64,000 nt of DNA from Reticulitermes speratus (taxonomy: Eukaryota > Arthropoda > Insecta > Blattodea > Rhinotermitidae). Under the pieces are notes generated by a model. That model worked only from the letters and a program-made list of their open reading frames with translations, ran no database searches and was not told the DNA's origin. Position numbers and translations under genes: made by a program. Where the stretch lies: NCBI GenBank assembly GCA_021186555.1, contig JAJKFL010000005.1, forward strand, positions 4,410,321 to 4,474,320, given 5' to 3'. Below, piece by piece: positions 51,513 through 61,264 of the stretch. How positions within the stretch are numbered: position 1 is the stretch's first letter; every line of letters begins with the position of its first letter.

Positions 51513-51775
51513 GTTTGGACACGGAGCCGGTCCGGGGTTCGAATCCCTATAGAGGCAAGGGGGTTTTCTTTTCTCCAAAATATTTAGACGTGCTCTGGGG
51601 CCCACCTAGCCTCCTACTAAATGGTTACCACGGGTTTTTTTTTCCGGACGCAAAACGGCCGTGGTCGTGAATTAACCACTCACCCCCATCTAATGCCGAG
51701 GTTAAGAATGAGTGGAGTTGTACCTCTACTCCACTTATAGCGTGGACTGGGAAAACTTTGTTTTTTTTTTACATT
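51513..51775 (+). mobile_element. Diverged SINE related to family B
   Basis: The head is reduced (GGTCCGGGGTTCGAATCCC). The body has GGGGCCCACCTAGCCTCC, AATTAACCACTCACCCCCAT and GCCGAGGTTAAGAATGAGTG. Confidence 0.75.
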
Positions 51776-52828
51776 TTGTTGTTGCTTGGATAAGGTAAAG
51801 AGAAAATACAGACAGACGTTTGGTGGAAATCGCTTGAAAATCTTAAATAGAGAGGAAGAATAGTGTTAAAGTTGGATACTTTGAGTTATCGCAGCGGATT
51901 TGCTGAAGAATTTGTAAATAGTTACTGACATTTTGAAGGATCATTGGCACTATACTCGTCCGAAACGTCGGTAAATATTTACCAATCAACACGGCGTAAC
52001 ATTCGAGAAGATTTGAATACCCAGCATTAAAGTATGTAGTTTGGAAGTTAGATGTTGCAGATGTATTTCGGAAGGAAATGGCTCTATATATATAACTTGG
52101 AGTGGCTTCATTATTAAATGTTGGACGTCTCTTTTCTGAGTGCTACTTCTTTCTTCAGCTAGTTAATTGATAATCAAGATTGGCATTTTCTGCAAGGACC
52201 ATTAATTTCATGGGCTGAATGTGTAAACTCATTCGAAACATCTGTCTTGTCTTTCGATTTTCTCAGGATATCTGTCCAGGCTTATAAAACTTTACGCTCA
52301 GCCCAATAATCTTTATCATAAATTTTATTTGTCTTGTTTTTTCTTTCTCTTTTAAAGACTGAAACAGTAGTATCTTGATAAATGTGACGATATTTATCTT
52401 CTATTTTTGTGCCTAGACTCTGGAGGTATTTTTTTTTTTTGTTACTTGGAAGGATAGGAAGAGAGAAACAATAGCACCAAAATCCGACATAGCTTTTCCT
52501 TGTCCCATTTCGTCTCGATTGGATTTCCGCTTTTCCCTTTCTACTTCTGTGTTCTACCTTGAAATCAACATTGCATCCCTGCTGGAAAACCACTGTAACT
52601 GGCAGTAATTAGTTTTTAAGTAAGCCTGTAATTGGAATTACCTCTATCGATTACAAGAATCTAATTTATATAGCAGCAATGTTGACTCCAATAGAAGGTT
52701 AACGAAGAGAAGATTAGTTTATCTGAAGAATGTTTTGATTTTAGCCGACAGGCATTTAATGGCGCATTAATGACGAAAAATAAGTTATTGAGCTCTGATA
52801 GTGGAATACGGTTATGTTTGTTTAACAC
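51776..52828. other. Unique sequence, nothing identified
   Basis: About 1 kb. A 103-codon minus frame (52282-52593) is rich in K and R and has no motif. CGTCCGAAACGTCGG near 51960 lacks an accompanying ribozyme core. Confidence 0.4.
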
Positions 52829-53880
52829 TTTTGTTGACTTGTGATATTCTTGCGTGCTTAGAGTTTCCTTACTATGTTTATTGAGCTGTGGTATTATAGG
52901 GTGTTTAGGTTTCCTTAATATGATCATTGAGCTGTGATATTATAGGGTGTTTAGGTTTCCTTAATATGATTATTGAGCTGTGATATCATTGTGTGCTTAG
53001 GGTTTCCTTATTATGTTTATTGAGCTGTGATATTACTGGGTGTTTAGGTTTCCTGAATATGATTATTGAGCTGTAATAATATTAGGTGTTTAGGTTTCCT
53101 TAATATGTTTATTGAGCTGTGATATTATAGGGTGTTTAGGTTTCCTTAATATGATTATTGAGCTGTGATATCATTGTGTGCTTAGGGTTTCCTTATTATG
53201 TTTATTGAGCTGTGATATTACTGGGTGTTTAGGTTTCCTGAATATGATTATTGAGCTGTAATAATATTAGGTGTTTAGGTTTCCTTAATATGTTTACTGA
53301 GCTCTGATGTTATTGGTTGTTTAGGTTTCCTTAATATTTTATTGAGCTGTGATATTATTGGGTGTTTAGGTTTCCTTATTATGTTTACTGCGCTGTGACA
53401 TTCATATAAACCTGTTTCCTTACTACTTTCATGGAGATGTGGTGTTATTCAGTATTAAGGTTTTCTCAATATGTATATTGAGTTGTGATATTATTGGGAA
53501 TTTGTGTTTCCTTAATGTGTTTATTGAGCTTGATATAATTGGGTGTTTACATTTCCTTAATATTTGCTCCGTTTTGATATTATTGGGTGTTTAGGTTTCC
53601 TTGTTATGTTTACTGCGGTGTGGCATTCATATAAGCCTGTTTCCTAAATATGTTAATGTGATGTGATATTATTGGGTGTTTAAGTTTCCTGAATATGATT
53701 ATTGAGCTGTGATGTTATTGAGTGTTTATTTTCCTTAATATGTTTATTGAGCTGTGATATTATTGGATGTTTAGGTTTCCTTAATATGTTTACTGGGCTA
53801 TGATATTCATATAAGCTTGTTTTCCTTACTACATTTATTGAGCTGTGATATTCGTATGTGCTTTGTTTCCTTAATACTTT
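52829..53880. repeat. Degenerate 46-bp tandem array
   Basis: About 22 copies of TTTATTGAGCTGTGATATTA followed by TTGGGTGTTTAGGTTTCCTT and AATATG. Divergence is much higher than in the other arrays. A block of four units (about 185 bp) is duplicated: GATATCATTGTGTGCTTAG occurs at 52982 and 53167. Confidence 0.92.
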
Positions 53881-54153
53881 ATGAACCACCATTTTTCATG
53901 GAACTGAAAGAGCTAGGTCCTATTATGCAATGCAATTTATCCCTCCCCATTTTATCAACTTCACATGTAATATCGACATCAGCTTCATCGTTTAGTGTAT
54001 GGTCCAGACAGTTTGAATGTTGATAAATGTGTGCTAAATGAGTCACTTTTCTGAAGGTATTTTTTGTTAAAGCAAACCAGCATGGAAAATGTGCCACATT
54101 ATATTAAAGCTTTCGAGAAACCACTGTGCTATAAATGCACATAGAACAATATT
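53881..54153. other. Spacer, nothing identified
   Basis: Opposed frames of about 70 codons with no motif. Confidence 0.4.
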
Positions 54154-55335
54154 TCAGTCCTCTGCTGTACATAGCAGTCTCACTCCTCTGCTGTAGATAC
54201 TAGTAGCAGTCCCTTTCAGTCCTCTGCTGTATATATCAGTCTCACTCCTCTGCTGTAGATACTAGTAGCAGTCCCTTTCAGTCCTCTGCTGTATATATCA
54301 GTCTCACCCCTCTGCTGTAGATACTAGTAGCAGTCCCTTTCAGTCCTCTGCTGTATATATCAGTCTCACCCCTCTGCTGTAGATACTAGTAGCAGTCCCT
54401 TTCAGTCCTCTGCTGTATATATCAGTCTCACTCCTCTGCTGTAGATACTAGTAGCAGTCCCTTTCAGTCCTGTGCTGTATATATCAGTCTCACTCCTCTG
54501 CTGTAGATACTAGTAGCAGTCCCTTTCAGTCCTCTGCTGTATATATCAGTCTCACTCCTCTGCTGTAGATACTAGTAGCAGTCCCTTTCAGTCCTCTTCT
54601 GTATATATCAGTCTCACTCCTCTGCTGTAGATACTAGTAGCAGTCCCTTTCAGTCCTCTGCTGTATATATCAGTCTCACTCCTCTGCTGTAGATACTAGT
54701 AGCAGTCCCTTTCAGTCCTGTGCTGTATATATCAGTCTCACTCCTCTGCTGTAGATACTAGTAGCAGTCCCTTTCAGTCCTCTGCTGTACATAGCAGTCT
54801 CACTCCTCTGCTGTAGATACTAGTAGCAGTCCCTTTCAGTCCTCTGCTGTATATAGCAGTCTCACTCCTCTGCTGTAGATACTAGTAGCAGTCCCTTTCA
54901 GTCCTCTGCTGTATATATCAGTCTCACTCCTCTGCTGTAGATACTAGTAGCAGTCCCTTTCAGTCCTGTGCTGTATATATCAGTCTCACTCCTCTGCTGT
55001 AGATACTAGTAGCAGTCCCTTTCAGTCCTCTGCTGTACATAGCAGTCTCACTCCTCTGCTGTAGATACTAGTAGCAGTCCCTTTCAGTCCTCTGCTGTAT
55101 ATAGCAGTCTCACTCCTCTGCTGTAGATACTAGTAGCAGTCCCTTTCAGTCCTCTGCTGTATATATCAGTCTCACTCCTCTGCTGTAGATACTAGTAGCA
55201 GTCCCTTTCAGTCCTCTTCTGTATATATCAGTCTCACTCCTCTGCTGTAGATACTAGTAGCAGTCCCTTTCAGTCCTCTTCTGTATATATCAGTCTCACT
55301 CCTCTGCTGTAGATACTAGTAGCAGTCCCTTTCAG
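54154..55335. repeat. 62-bp dimeric array
   Basis: About 19 copies of a dimer made of a 30-bp monomer (CCTCTGCTGTATATATCAGT class) and a 32-bp monomer (CCTCTGCTGTAGATACTAGT class), joined by CTCACT and CCCTTTCAGT. Dimers are nearly identical. Confidence 0.95.
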
Positions 55336-55860
55336 TGTTCTACTGTATACAGCGGTCCCTTCTGGTCCTCTGCTGTTTATATCAGTCTGTTTCAGTCCTC
55401 TGCTGTGCATAGCAGTCCCTTTTAGTTCTCTGCTATACATAGCAGCCCTTTCAGTCCTCTGCTCCACGCAGCAGTCCTTTTCAGTTCTCTGCTGTACATA
55501 CCAGTCCCTTTCAGTCCTCTGCTCTATGTAGCAGTCCCTTTCAGTCCTCTGCTGTGCATAGCAGTCCCTTTCAGTCCTCTGCTCTATGTAGCAGTCCCTT
55601 TCAGTCCTCTGCTGTGCATAGCAGTCCCTTTCAGTTCTCTGCTATACATATCAGCCCTTTCAGTCCTCTGCTCCACGCATCAGTCCTTTTCAGTTCTCTG
55701 CTGTACATACCAGTCCCTTTCAGTCCTCTGCTCCACGCAGCAGTCCTTTTCAGTTCTCTGCTGTACATACCAGTCCCTTTCAGTCCTCTGCTCTATGTAG
55801 CAGTCCCTTTCAGTCCTCTGCTCTATGTAGCAGTCCTTTCCAGTCCCTTCCTCTACGCAT
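55336..55860. repeat. 30-bp monomeric flank of the same array
   Basis: About 17 monomers of CAGTCCTCTGCTNTATGTAG plus CAGTCCCTTT, more diverged than the dimers. The 30-bp period keeps a plus frame open (55554-55874), which is an artefact. Confidence 0.93.
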
Positions 55861-56368
55861 TCAACTTTAAGTAATAAACACTTCGTACAAGCTCAAACAA
55901 ACGTTAAATACCCGTACAATTTTGAAGCGGTGAATTAAGCTTCATATAACACACACATCCCCCAACGTCTCCCATATCATATTATTGGTAATTAGAGTTC
56001 AAATTCTAAAGTGTATTAAGAGTTCGAAACAATTAAGATATCGATACTTGGTTGCATTGTCTTAGGCCAGCTATATTTTGATCTTAATAGTATTATGCTT
56101 CTTTTGTTATTTATGGAGAAACTATAAGGTATTATTTTGCCTGATTTTCTTTACATCTGTAGAAGAAAGTTACCAGTAATTAGGACTGCATTAATAAGTT
56201 TACATGTTCGTGAACTACCTTTATGCATGTCTTACTGTGGCATAGATACGTCTGTGACGTGAAAACTGATTCATCTCTGCATCTAACTAGACAAATGTAC
56301 ACAAAGTTATTGGTATGGTAATCATAAATCAATACAACAGTCTCAATACCTTTCATTTTTATGGCTAT
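55861..56368. other. Unique AT-rich sequence
   Basis: No feature seen. Confidence 0.4.
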
Positions 56369-56381
56369 ATTGATACCTTAA

Positions 56382-56642
56382 GCCGATCCCAGTGGCCGTG
56401 CGGTCTAAGGCGTGGGTCTTCGGCCGCTCGCTTACTGGGATCGTGGGTTCGAATCCCACCGGGGCATGGATGTCTGTCTGTTGTGAGTGTTGTGTGTTGT
56501 CAGGTAGAGGTCTCTGCGACGGGCTGATCACTCGTCCAGAGGAGTCCTACCGAGTGAGATGTGTCTGAGTGTGATCGTGAAGCCTCGACGAAACGAGGAG
56601 GCCCAGGCCCATATAGGGCTGTCGAGCCATAGGAAAAAAAAA
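56382..56642 (+). mobile_element. SINE family A1, full length
   Basis: GCCGATCCCAGTGGCCGTGC to GGGCTGTCGAGCCATAGG and polyA. Perfect 13-bp duplication ATTGATACCTTAA at 56369-56381 and 56643-56655. Confidence 0.95.
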
Positions 56643-56655
56643 ATTGATACCTTAA

Positions 56656-57315
56656 ACAAATGAAGGTCACTGGATTAATTTATGTTTCTGTGGTATAATT
56701 AAGAGAAGTCTGTCAATGGTCACGTTAACGTAGTCACAATAACGTTTAGGCCGTATACAAAATATGTGGCAAAGTGACATATTTGCAAGTGGAAAGCAAT
56801 TAACGGAAATGAAGTACGAGGCTGCAGAGGGCATAAAGTGAATTTTGTTGCAAAGTGAACTGGCCTATAGTCTGAGCAGCTGTTAACGTAACGTGAGGAA
56901 TGAAATTGGAGGTTGTAAAATGTAGTTATATTGTAACGATATGGATGTAATTAGATACAATGTTTGAAGAGAATTATATTGGACTGCATGACAGAAAATG
57001 GAAGACATCCCTCTGACTGGCGTAGGATAAGGCAAACATTTCAAAATAATGGCTTAATATCGAAGTAGATTTGGAAATATTTAGGAATTTTTAAAACATA
57101 CACAAACATAAACTTTACGTTGTATTCACCGTGCATTCTGGATGGCATTCTGAGTGCCGAAATACGTATAGCGGTGAAGTAATAATATTGTAAAAATTGT
57201 GCATGAGTTGGTGTGACAAATAAATAACTTCCGAATACATAAACACAATTGGAAACTTAGTATGGGAAGATCAAATAAAGTGCAAACTTATAAACCAAAA
57301 GAAAGAGTTGTATTG
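56656..57315. other. Unique sequence with decayed ribozyme trace
   Basis: CACCGTGCATTCTGGATGGC, ATTCTGAGTGCC, GAAATACGTATAGC near 57128-57174 and GTGCATGAGTTGGTGTGAC near 57210 keep the arrangement of the ribozyme-bearing arms, but the CTGANGA box is lost (CTGGATG). Confidence 0.4.
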
Positions 57316-57586
57316 GCCGTGCCATGGCTCAGGCGGTTAGTCGCCGGCCTCTCACCACGGAGGCCCGGGGTTCGGTCCCAGGTCAAGTCCATGTGAGAGT
57401 TGTGGTGGACAAAGTGGCACTGGGACAGGTTTTTTTCCGAGTTGTCGGTTTTTCCCTGTCGATTTCATTCACTGGTGCTCCATTAATTGTAAAAATTGGT
57501 AAAAAAAACTGCTCATCCTGATAATCATCATTGGGGTTGCACAAAAAGCCTTAAGGCTGTGGTGCGAGGGCCCTTCAAAAAAAAAA
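57316..57586 (+). mobile_element. SINE family C, full length
   Basis: GTGCCATGGCTCAGGCGGTT, GGGGTTCGGTCCCAGGTC, GTGGTGGACAAAGTGGCACT, CCTGTCGATTTCATTC, AGCCTTAAGGCTGTGGTGC, GGGCCCTTC and polyA. TTGTATTG precedes and follows (57308-57315 and 57587-57594). Confidence 0.92.
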
Positions 57587-57594
57587 TTGTATTG

Positions 57595-58149
57595 TACCAT
57601 CAAAACTCAAAGCGTCAGTTGGTATTTGTTATAGTCCGTCTTCTTCTTCTCTGCTGTTATTATTAATTCACCTTCCGAGTGAAGTTGTATGTCGATTTAT
57701 GATGCAATACCAGCCTTTGGAGTGCGTTACCAGTTTTTCGCCGTAATCACCTCTCCTTCCGTTTACATTACAAATATTTAGCTACTTATGTACATATTTT
57801 CATATTTAATTTTTTCTCTGACTTTTGTACACGGAGATAAGGCAGTATATACATGACTTCATTGTTGGCTTATGAGATGATGTAATATGTAAATTGTATA
57901 CCAGGAAGGATGGTTTTGGAAGACAGGAGATAATATGTAAAGAATACAGGAATAGAAGGAAAGATTTGTTTAGAAACACCGTGACTAAATATCTAATATT
58001 TAATCCAAAAGTAAATATATATATATTCGAGTACGATCGTAGAATATTTGTATCACTGGTGGGGATTTGAACAAAGAAAGGTTATATGTATATGAGGAGT
58101 GACTCTAAAGTTCCAAGAATTACTTTACTGCAAATATACATTTATGGTG
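57595..58149. other. Unique AT-rich sequence
   Basis: No feature seen. Confidence 0.4.
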
Positions 58150-58281
58150 CCGATCCCAGTGGCCGTGCGGTCTAAGGCGTCGGTCTACGGCCGCTCGCTT
58201 ACTAGGATTGTGGGTTCGAATCCCACCGGGAGCATGGATGTCTGTCTGTTGTGAGTGTTGTGTGCTGTCAGGTAGAGGTTG
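58150..58281 (+). mobile_element. SINE family A1, 3' truncated
   Basis: Head GCCGATCCCAGTGGCCGTGC and B box GTGGGTTCGAATCCCACCG run as far as GCTGTCAGGTAGAGGTT. The rest is missing. Confidence 0.88.
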
Positions 58282-58445
58282 CCTTGGTTACAATAGAGCT
58301 TGGTTTGTGAGTGACGTCAGAATATATGGTTGAATAGCGATTAATTTCCGTGTTTAAATGGAGATTCTTTTTCGAATGACCGCACAACAAACGCTGTGAT
58401 CAAGGTATTCAATTTACTGTACAAACTAAATGCACATACAGACCT
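58282..58445. other. Spacer
   Basis: No feature seen. Confidence 0.4.
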
Positions 58446-58705
58446 GCCATGGCTCAGGCGGTTAGTCGCCGGTCTCTCACCGCGGAGGCCCGGGTTCGAA
58501 ATAGCCGATCCCAGTGGGCGCGCGGTCTAAGGCGTGGGTCTGCGGCCGCTCGCTTACTGGGATCGTGGGTTCGAATCCCACTGGGGGCATGGATGTTTGT
58601 GTTGTGTTTGTTGTAAGGACGGTAGTATGGAAAGTAAAGTGATATGAAGGACAAAAGGATTTAAACAGTACAAAAATGGATCAAAGGGGAAAAACCCCGG
58701 ACATG

Positions 58706-58738
<33 letters not shown>

Positions 58739-58955
58739 GGGTCAGTCAATGTGGAATTTGTGGTAGACAAAGTGGCACTGAGACAGGTTTTTTTTCCCGA
58801 GTACTTCAGTTTTCCCCTGTCAATTTCATTCCACCGGTGATCCATTACTCGGAAAAACGAAGAAACACTAATGGTCTTCATCACAGGGTTTCACAATAAG
58901 CGTCAAGCCCGCGGTGCTTCCGTAGCATCTGCTGCGGGGCCCTTCACAAAAAAAA
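58446..58955 (+). mobile_element. SINE family C, split by a SINE A2
   Basis: Head TGCCATGGCTCAGGCGGTTA to GCCCGGGTTCGA, then A2, then TCCCGGGTCAGTCAATG, CCTGTCAATTTCATTCCACC, TCTGCTGCGGGGCCCTTCAC and polyA. The split is exactly within the B box. Confidence 0.92.
58503..58734 (+). mobile_element. SINE family A2 inserted in a SINE B box
   Basis: AGCCGATCCCAGTGGGCGC, GTGGGTTCGAATCCCACTGG, GGACGGTAGTATGGAAAG, GAAAAACCCCGGACATG and a polyA of about 30. Confidence 0.92.
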
Positions 58956-58991
58956 TACACATTATTAGTTACATATGAGTGTTAAACACGT

Positions 58992-59031
58992 AGCTACGAC
59001 GTTTCGGTACAACTGTACCATCTTCAGACAG
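58992..59031 (-). ncRNA. Hammerhead-like ribozyme motif
   Basis: The minus strand reads GT, CTGAAGA, T, GGTACA, GT, TGTACC, GAAA, CGTCG, TA, GC. Core boxes and a 6-bp helix II are intact. Helix III is minimal (C-G closing GTC). Helix I is weak. Confidence 0.55.
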
Positions 59032-59333
59032 CACAATGTGCCAAATTTAAAACCAACTGCCAGTAACAAGCCACTATTTACAAGGTTCCACAGTCTGCAG
59101 TAGGCTGCGTTGTTGATGTCATTTGTGTATCAAAGGCAAACTTGTACTGTTTTTAAAATCTTATGGTTAAAATTGAACACATTGATCTAAGAAATGCACT
59201 GCTTGGAGAACCCAAAAGTAATCCAAGCTTTAATGTTTGCAATAGGGCCTGATGATAGACGAGGTTGATAAGAGCTTTAATATTATATTTATTGCGTCAT
59301 CTGACAGGATTGTGTCTATTATACAGTAGATAA
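59032..59333. other. Unique sequence, nothing identified
   Basis: No feature seen apart from the target string ATACAGTAGATAA before the SINE. Confidence 0.4.
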
Positions 59334-59591
59334 GGCCGGTCGCAGTGGCCGCGCGGTCTAAGGCGTGGGTCCACGGCACTCGCGTACTGGGATTGTGGGT
59401 TCGAATACTGCCGGGGGCATGGATGTCTGTCTCTTGTGAGTGTTGTGTGTTGACAGGTAGAGGTCTCTGCGACGAGCTGATCCCTCGTACAGAGGAGTCC
59501 TACCGAGTGTGGTGTGTCTGACTGTGATCGTGAAGCCTCGATAATGAGGCGGCCTAGGCCCCCAAGGGGCTGTCGAGCCATTGGGGAAAAA
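59334..59591 (+). mobile_element. SINE family A1
   Basis: GGTCGCAGTGGCCGCGCGG, B box worn to GGGTTCGAATACTGCC, GTAGAGGTCTCTGCGACGAG, GGGGCTGTCGAGCCATTGGG and A tail. ATACAGTAGATAA before and ATACAGTATATAA after are near-identical duplications. Confidence 0.9.
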
Positions 59592-59604
59592 ATACAGTAT
59601 ATAA

Positions 59605-60365
59605 ATGCCGATTGGTTGCCCGATCAGTACAGTCACTATAGGGACTGTGTGACAGACTTGCTGACGGGGGGATCAGTGTTTGATTCCTGGCAGGTTCGGG
59701 GACTTCCGTGAACACTCTCCAGACAATCTCTAGGTCCCATCAAACTACCCATCTAGTGGATACCAAAAATAACTTTCTCCAACGGTAAAGTAGACAGGTC
59801 AAAGGTGATGACGCAGACAAAAAGCGATACCCTGGTCCTCCAGGTTGGGGGTTGGGCGTAGGGCTGCAACCCTACCACATAAAAATGTTCTGTTGAGAAG
59901 CTTCCAAAATGGGAAACTGGATGGAGAATTTTGGAAGAGGCTAAAGTCCACCAAGATCTGTAATGCGAGAAGAAGAAGAAGAATGTTAAGGCACATGGGG
60001 CGTGACATAGATCTCTCGCCTCTATAAAATATTGAGGTTTAAGAATGTGTGCAGCTGTATTTCAATTCTCCCACGCGTTTTCATGGCGAAGTCTGCTTTT
60101 ACCTTTACTTCGTATAGGCCTGTGCACACGTACAAACAAAATTACCAAATAACACACTGGAAGTCTCTGTGTTTTAGTTATAACATCTCGTATTTCGGAT
60201 ATTTCGGGTTCCAGTCTTTCCTCTCTTTCCTTTCGTGAGTTTTCTGCTGTTTTGATTAAGTGCCCTTATACAAGTACACCCGGTACCTTAAAATATGCCG
60301 CCATCACTCTGCGTGACAACCTGCCTTTTAACCTACTTACATTAAAAACTGTCGTTATATAAATT
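59605..60365. other. Unassigned sequence
   Basis: GTTTGATTCCTGGCAGG near 59678 could be a worn SINE B box. Short frames have no motif. No gene is supported. Confidence 0.3.
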
Positions 60366-60377
60366 ATGAACTTTGCT

Positions 60378-60780
60378 TGGCCGTGCGGTCTAAGACGTGG
60401 GTCTGCGGCCGCTCGCTTACTAGGATCGTGGGTTCGAATCCCACCGGGGGCATGGATGTTTGTGTTTTGTTTGTTGTAAGGACGGTAGCATGGAACGTAA
60501 AGTGACATGAAGGACGAAAGGATTTAAACAGTACAAAAATGGATCAAAGGGGAAACCCAGGAATTAGTAAAAAAAAAAAAAAGTCCCACCGGGGGCATGG
60601 ATGTCTGTCTGTTGTGAGTGTTGTGTGTTGTCAGGTAGAGGTCTCTGCGACGAGCCGATCCCTCGTCCAGAGTAGTCCTACCGACTGTGGTGTGTCTCTC
60701 AGTGTGATCAAAAGGAATTACAAACCTCGACACTGAAACGGGAAAACCGGAGTAGGTAGAAGAGGACGACTAAAAGAAAA
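60378..60780 (+). mobile_element. Chimeric SINE, A2 fused to A3
   Basis: 60378-60577 is an A2 SINE (TGGCCGTGCGGTCTAAGACG, GTGGGTTCGAATCCCACCG, A2 body, polyA). 60578-60780 continues as A3 from TCCCACCGGGGGCATGG, lacking its own head. One perfect 12-bp duplication, ATGAACTTTGCT, flanks the whole (60366-60377 and 60781-60792). Confidence 0.9.
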
Positions 60781-60888
60781 ATGAACTTTGCTACAAATTT
60801 CGTGCAATATGCTTTGGTTATTAGTATTTTTCAATACATCAATCAACTTACGCACTTAATAAAATACATTCAGAAGCAAGTATAAAAC

Positions 60889-60926
60889 TCCTACATGTTT
60901 CGGCACAGGGGTGCCATCATCAGGGG
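60889..60926 (-). ncRNA. Hammerhead-like ribozyme motif
   Basis: The minus strand reads CCC, CTGATGA, T, GGCACCCCTGTGCC, GAAA, CATG, TA, GG. The core box is the commonest natural form CTGATGA. Helix II is GGCAC/GTGCC with loop CCCT. Helix III is palindromic. It is followed by AGTTTTATACTTGC, which can extend helix I around an internal loop. Confidence 0.65.
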
Positions 60927-61264
60927 TTTATTCAGAACAAAGTAGTATAAGGCCAAAACCTACTCTAGGTATTGTGTCTCCCTTCTTAAAATTATTAGAA
61001 TATTAAATTTCTAAAATATACAAAGTTAATAATCATAAAACTGCAATGTTGAATATTTAAGTGAGTCGTTCCAAATAGAAGTTTCCACTTGTGCACACCC
61101 TGTATGGTGCATTTAAAAAATGTGTTGATTATTACGTTATTTAAAGAACTACCAACCCCACGATTTACACACTCCTTTTACTCAGTAGATGGATTTTTTA
61201 TGTATCAAGATGGTTCATAGTGAGGAATGTAACACGTTTATAGCGTTTTAGTGTATAGTGTTGT
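60927..61264. other. Unique AT-rich sequence
   Basis: No gene seen. Leads into the 100-bp array. Confidence 0.4.

Noticed and set aside
51940-51980. CGTCCGAAACGTCGG and similar strings considered as further ribozyme motifs (also 26261, 63800)
   Set aside because: No CTGANGA box and no pairing helix II at the required spacing.
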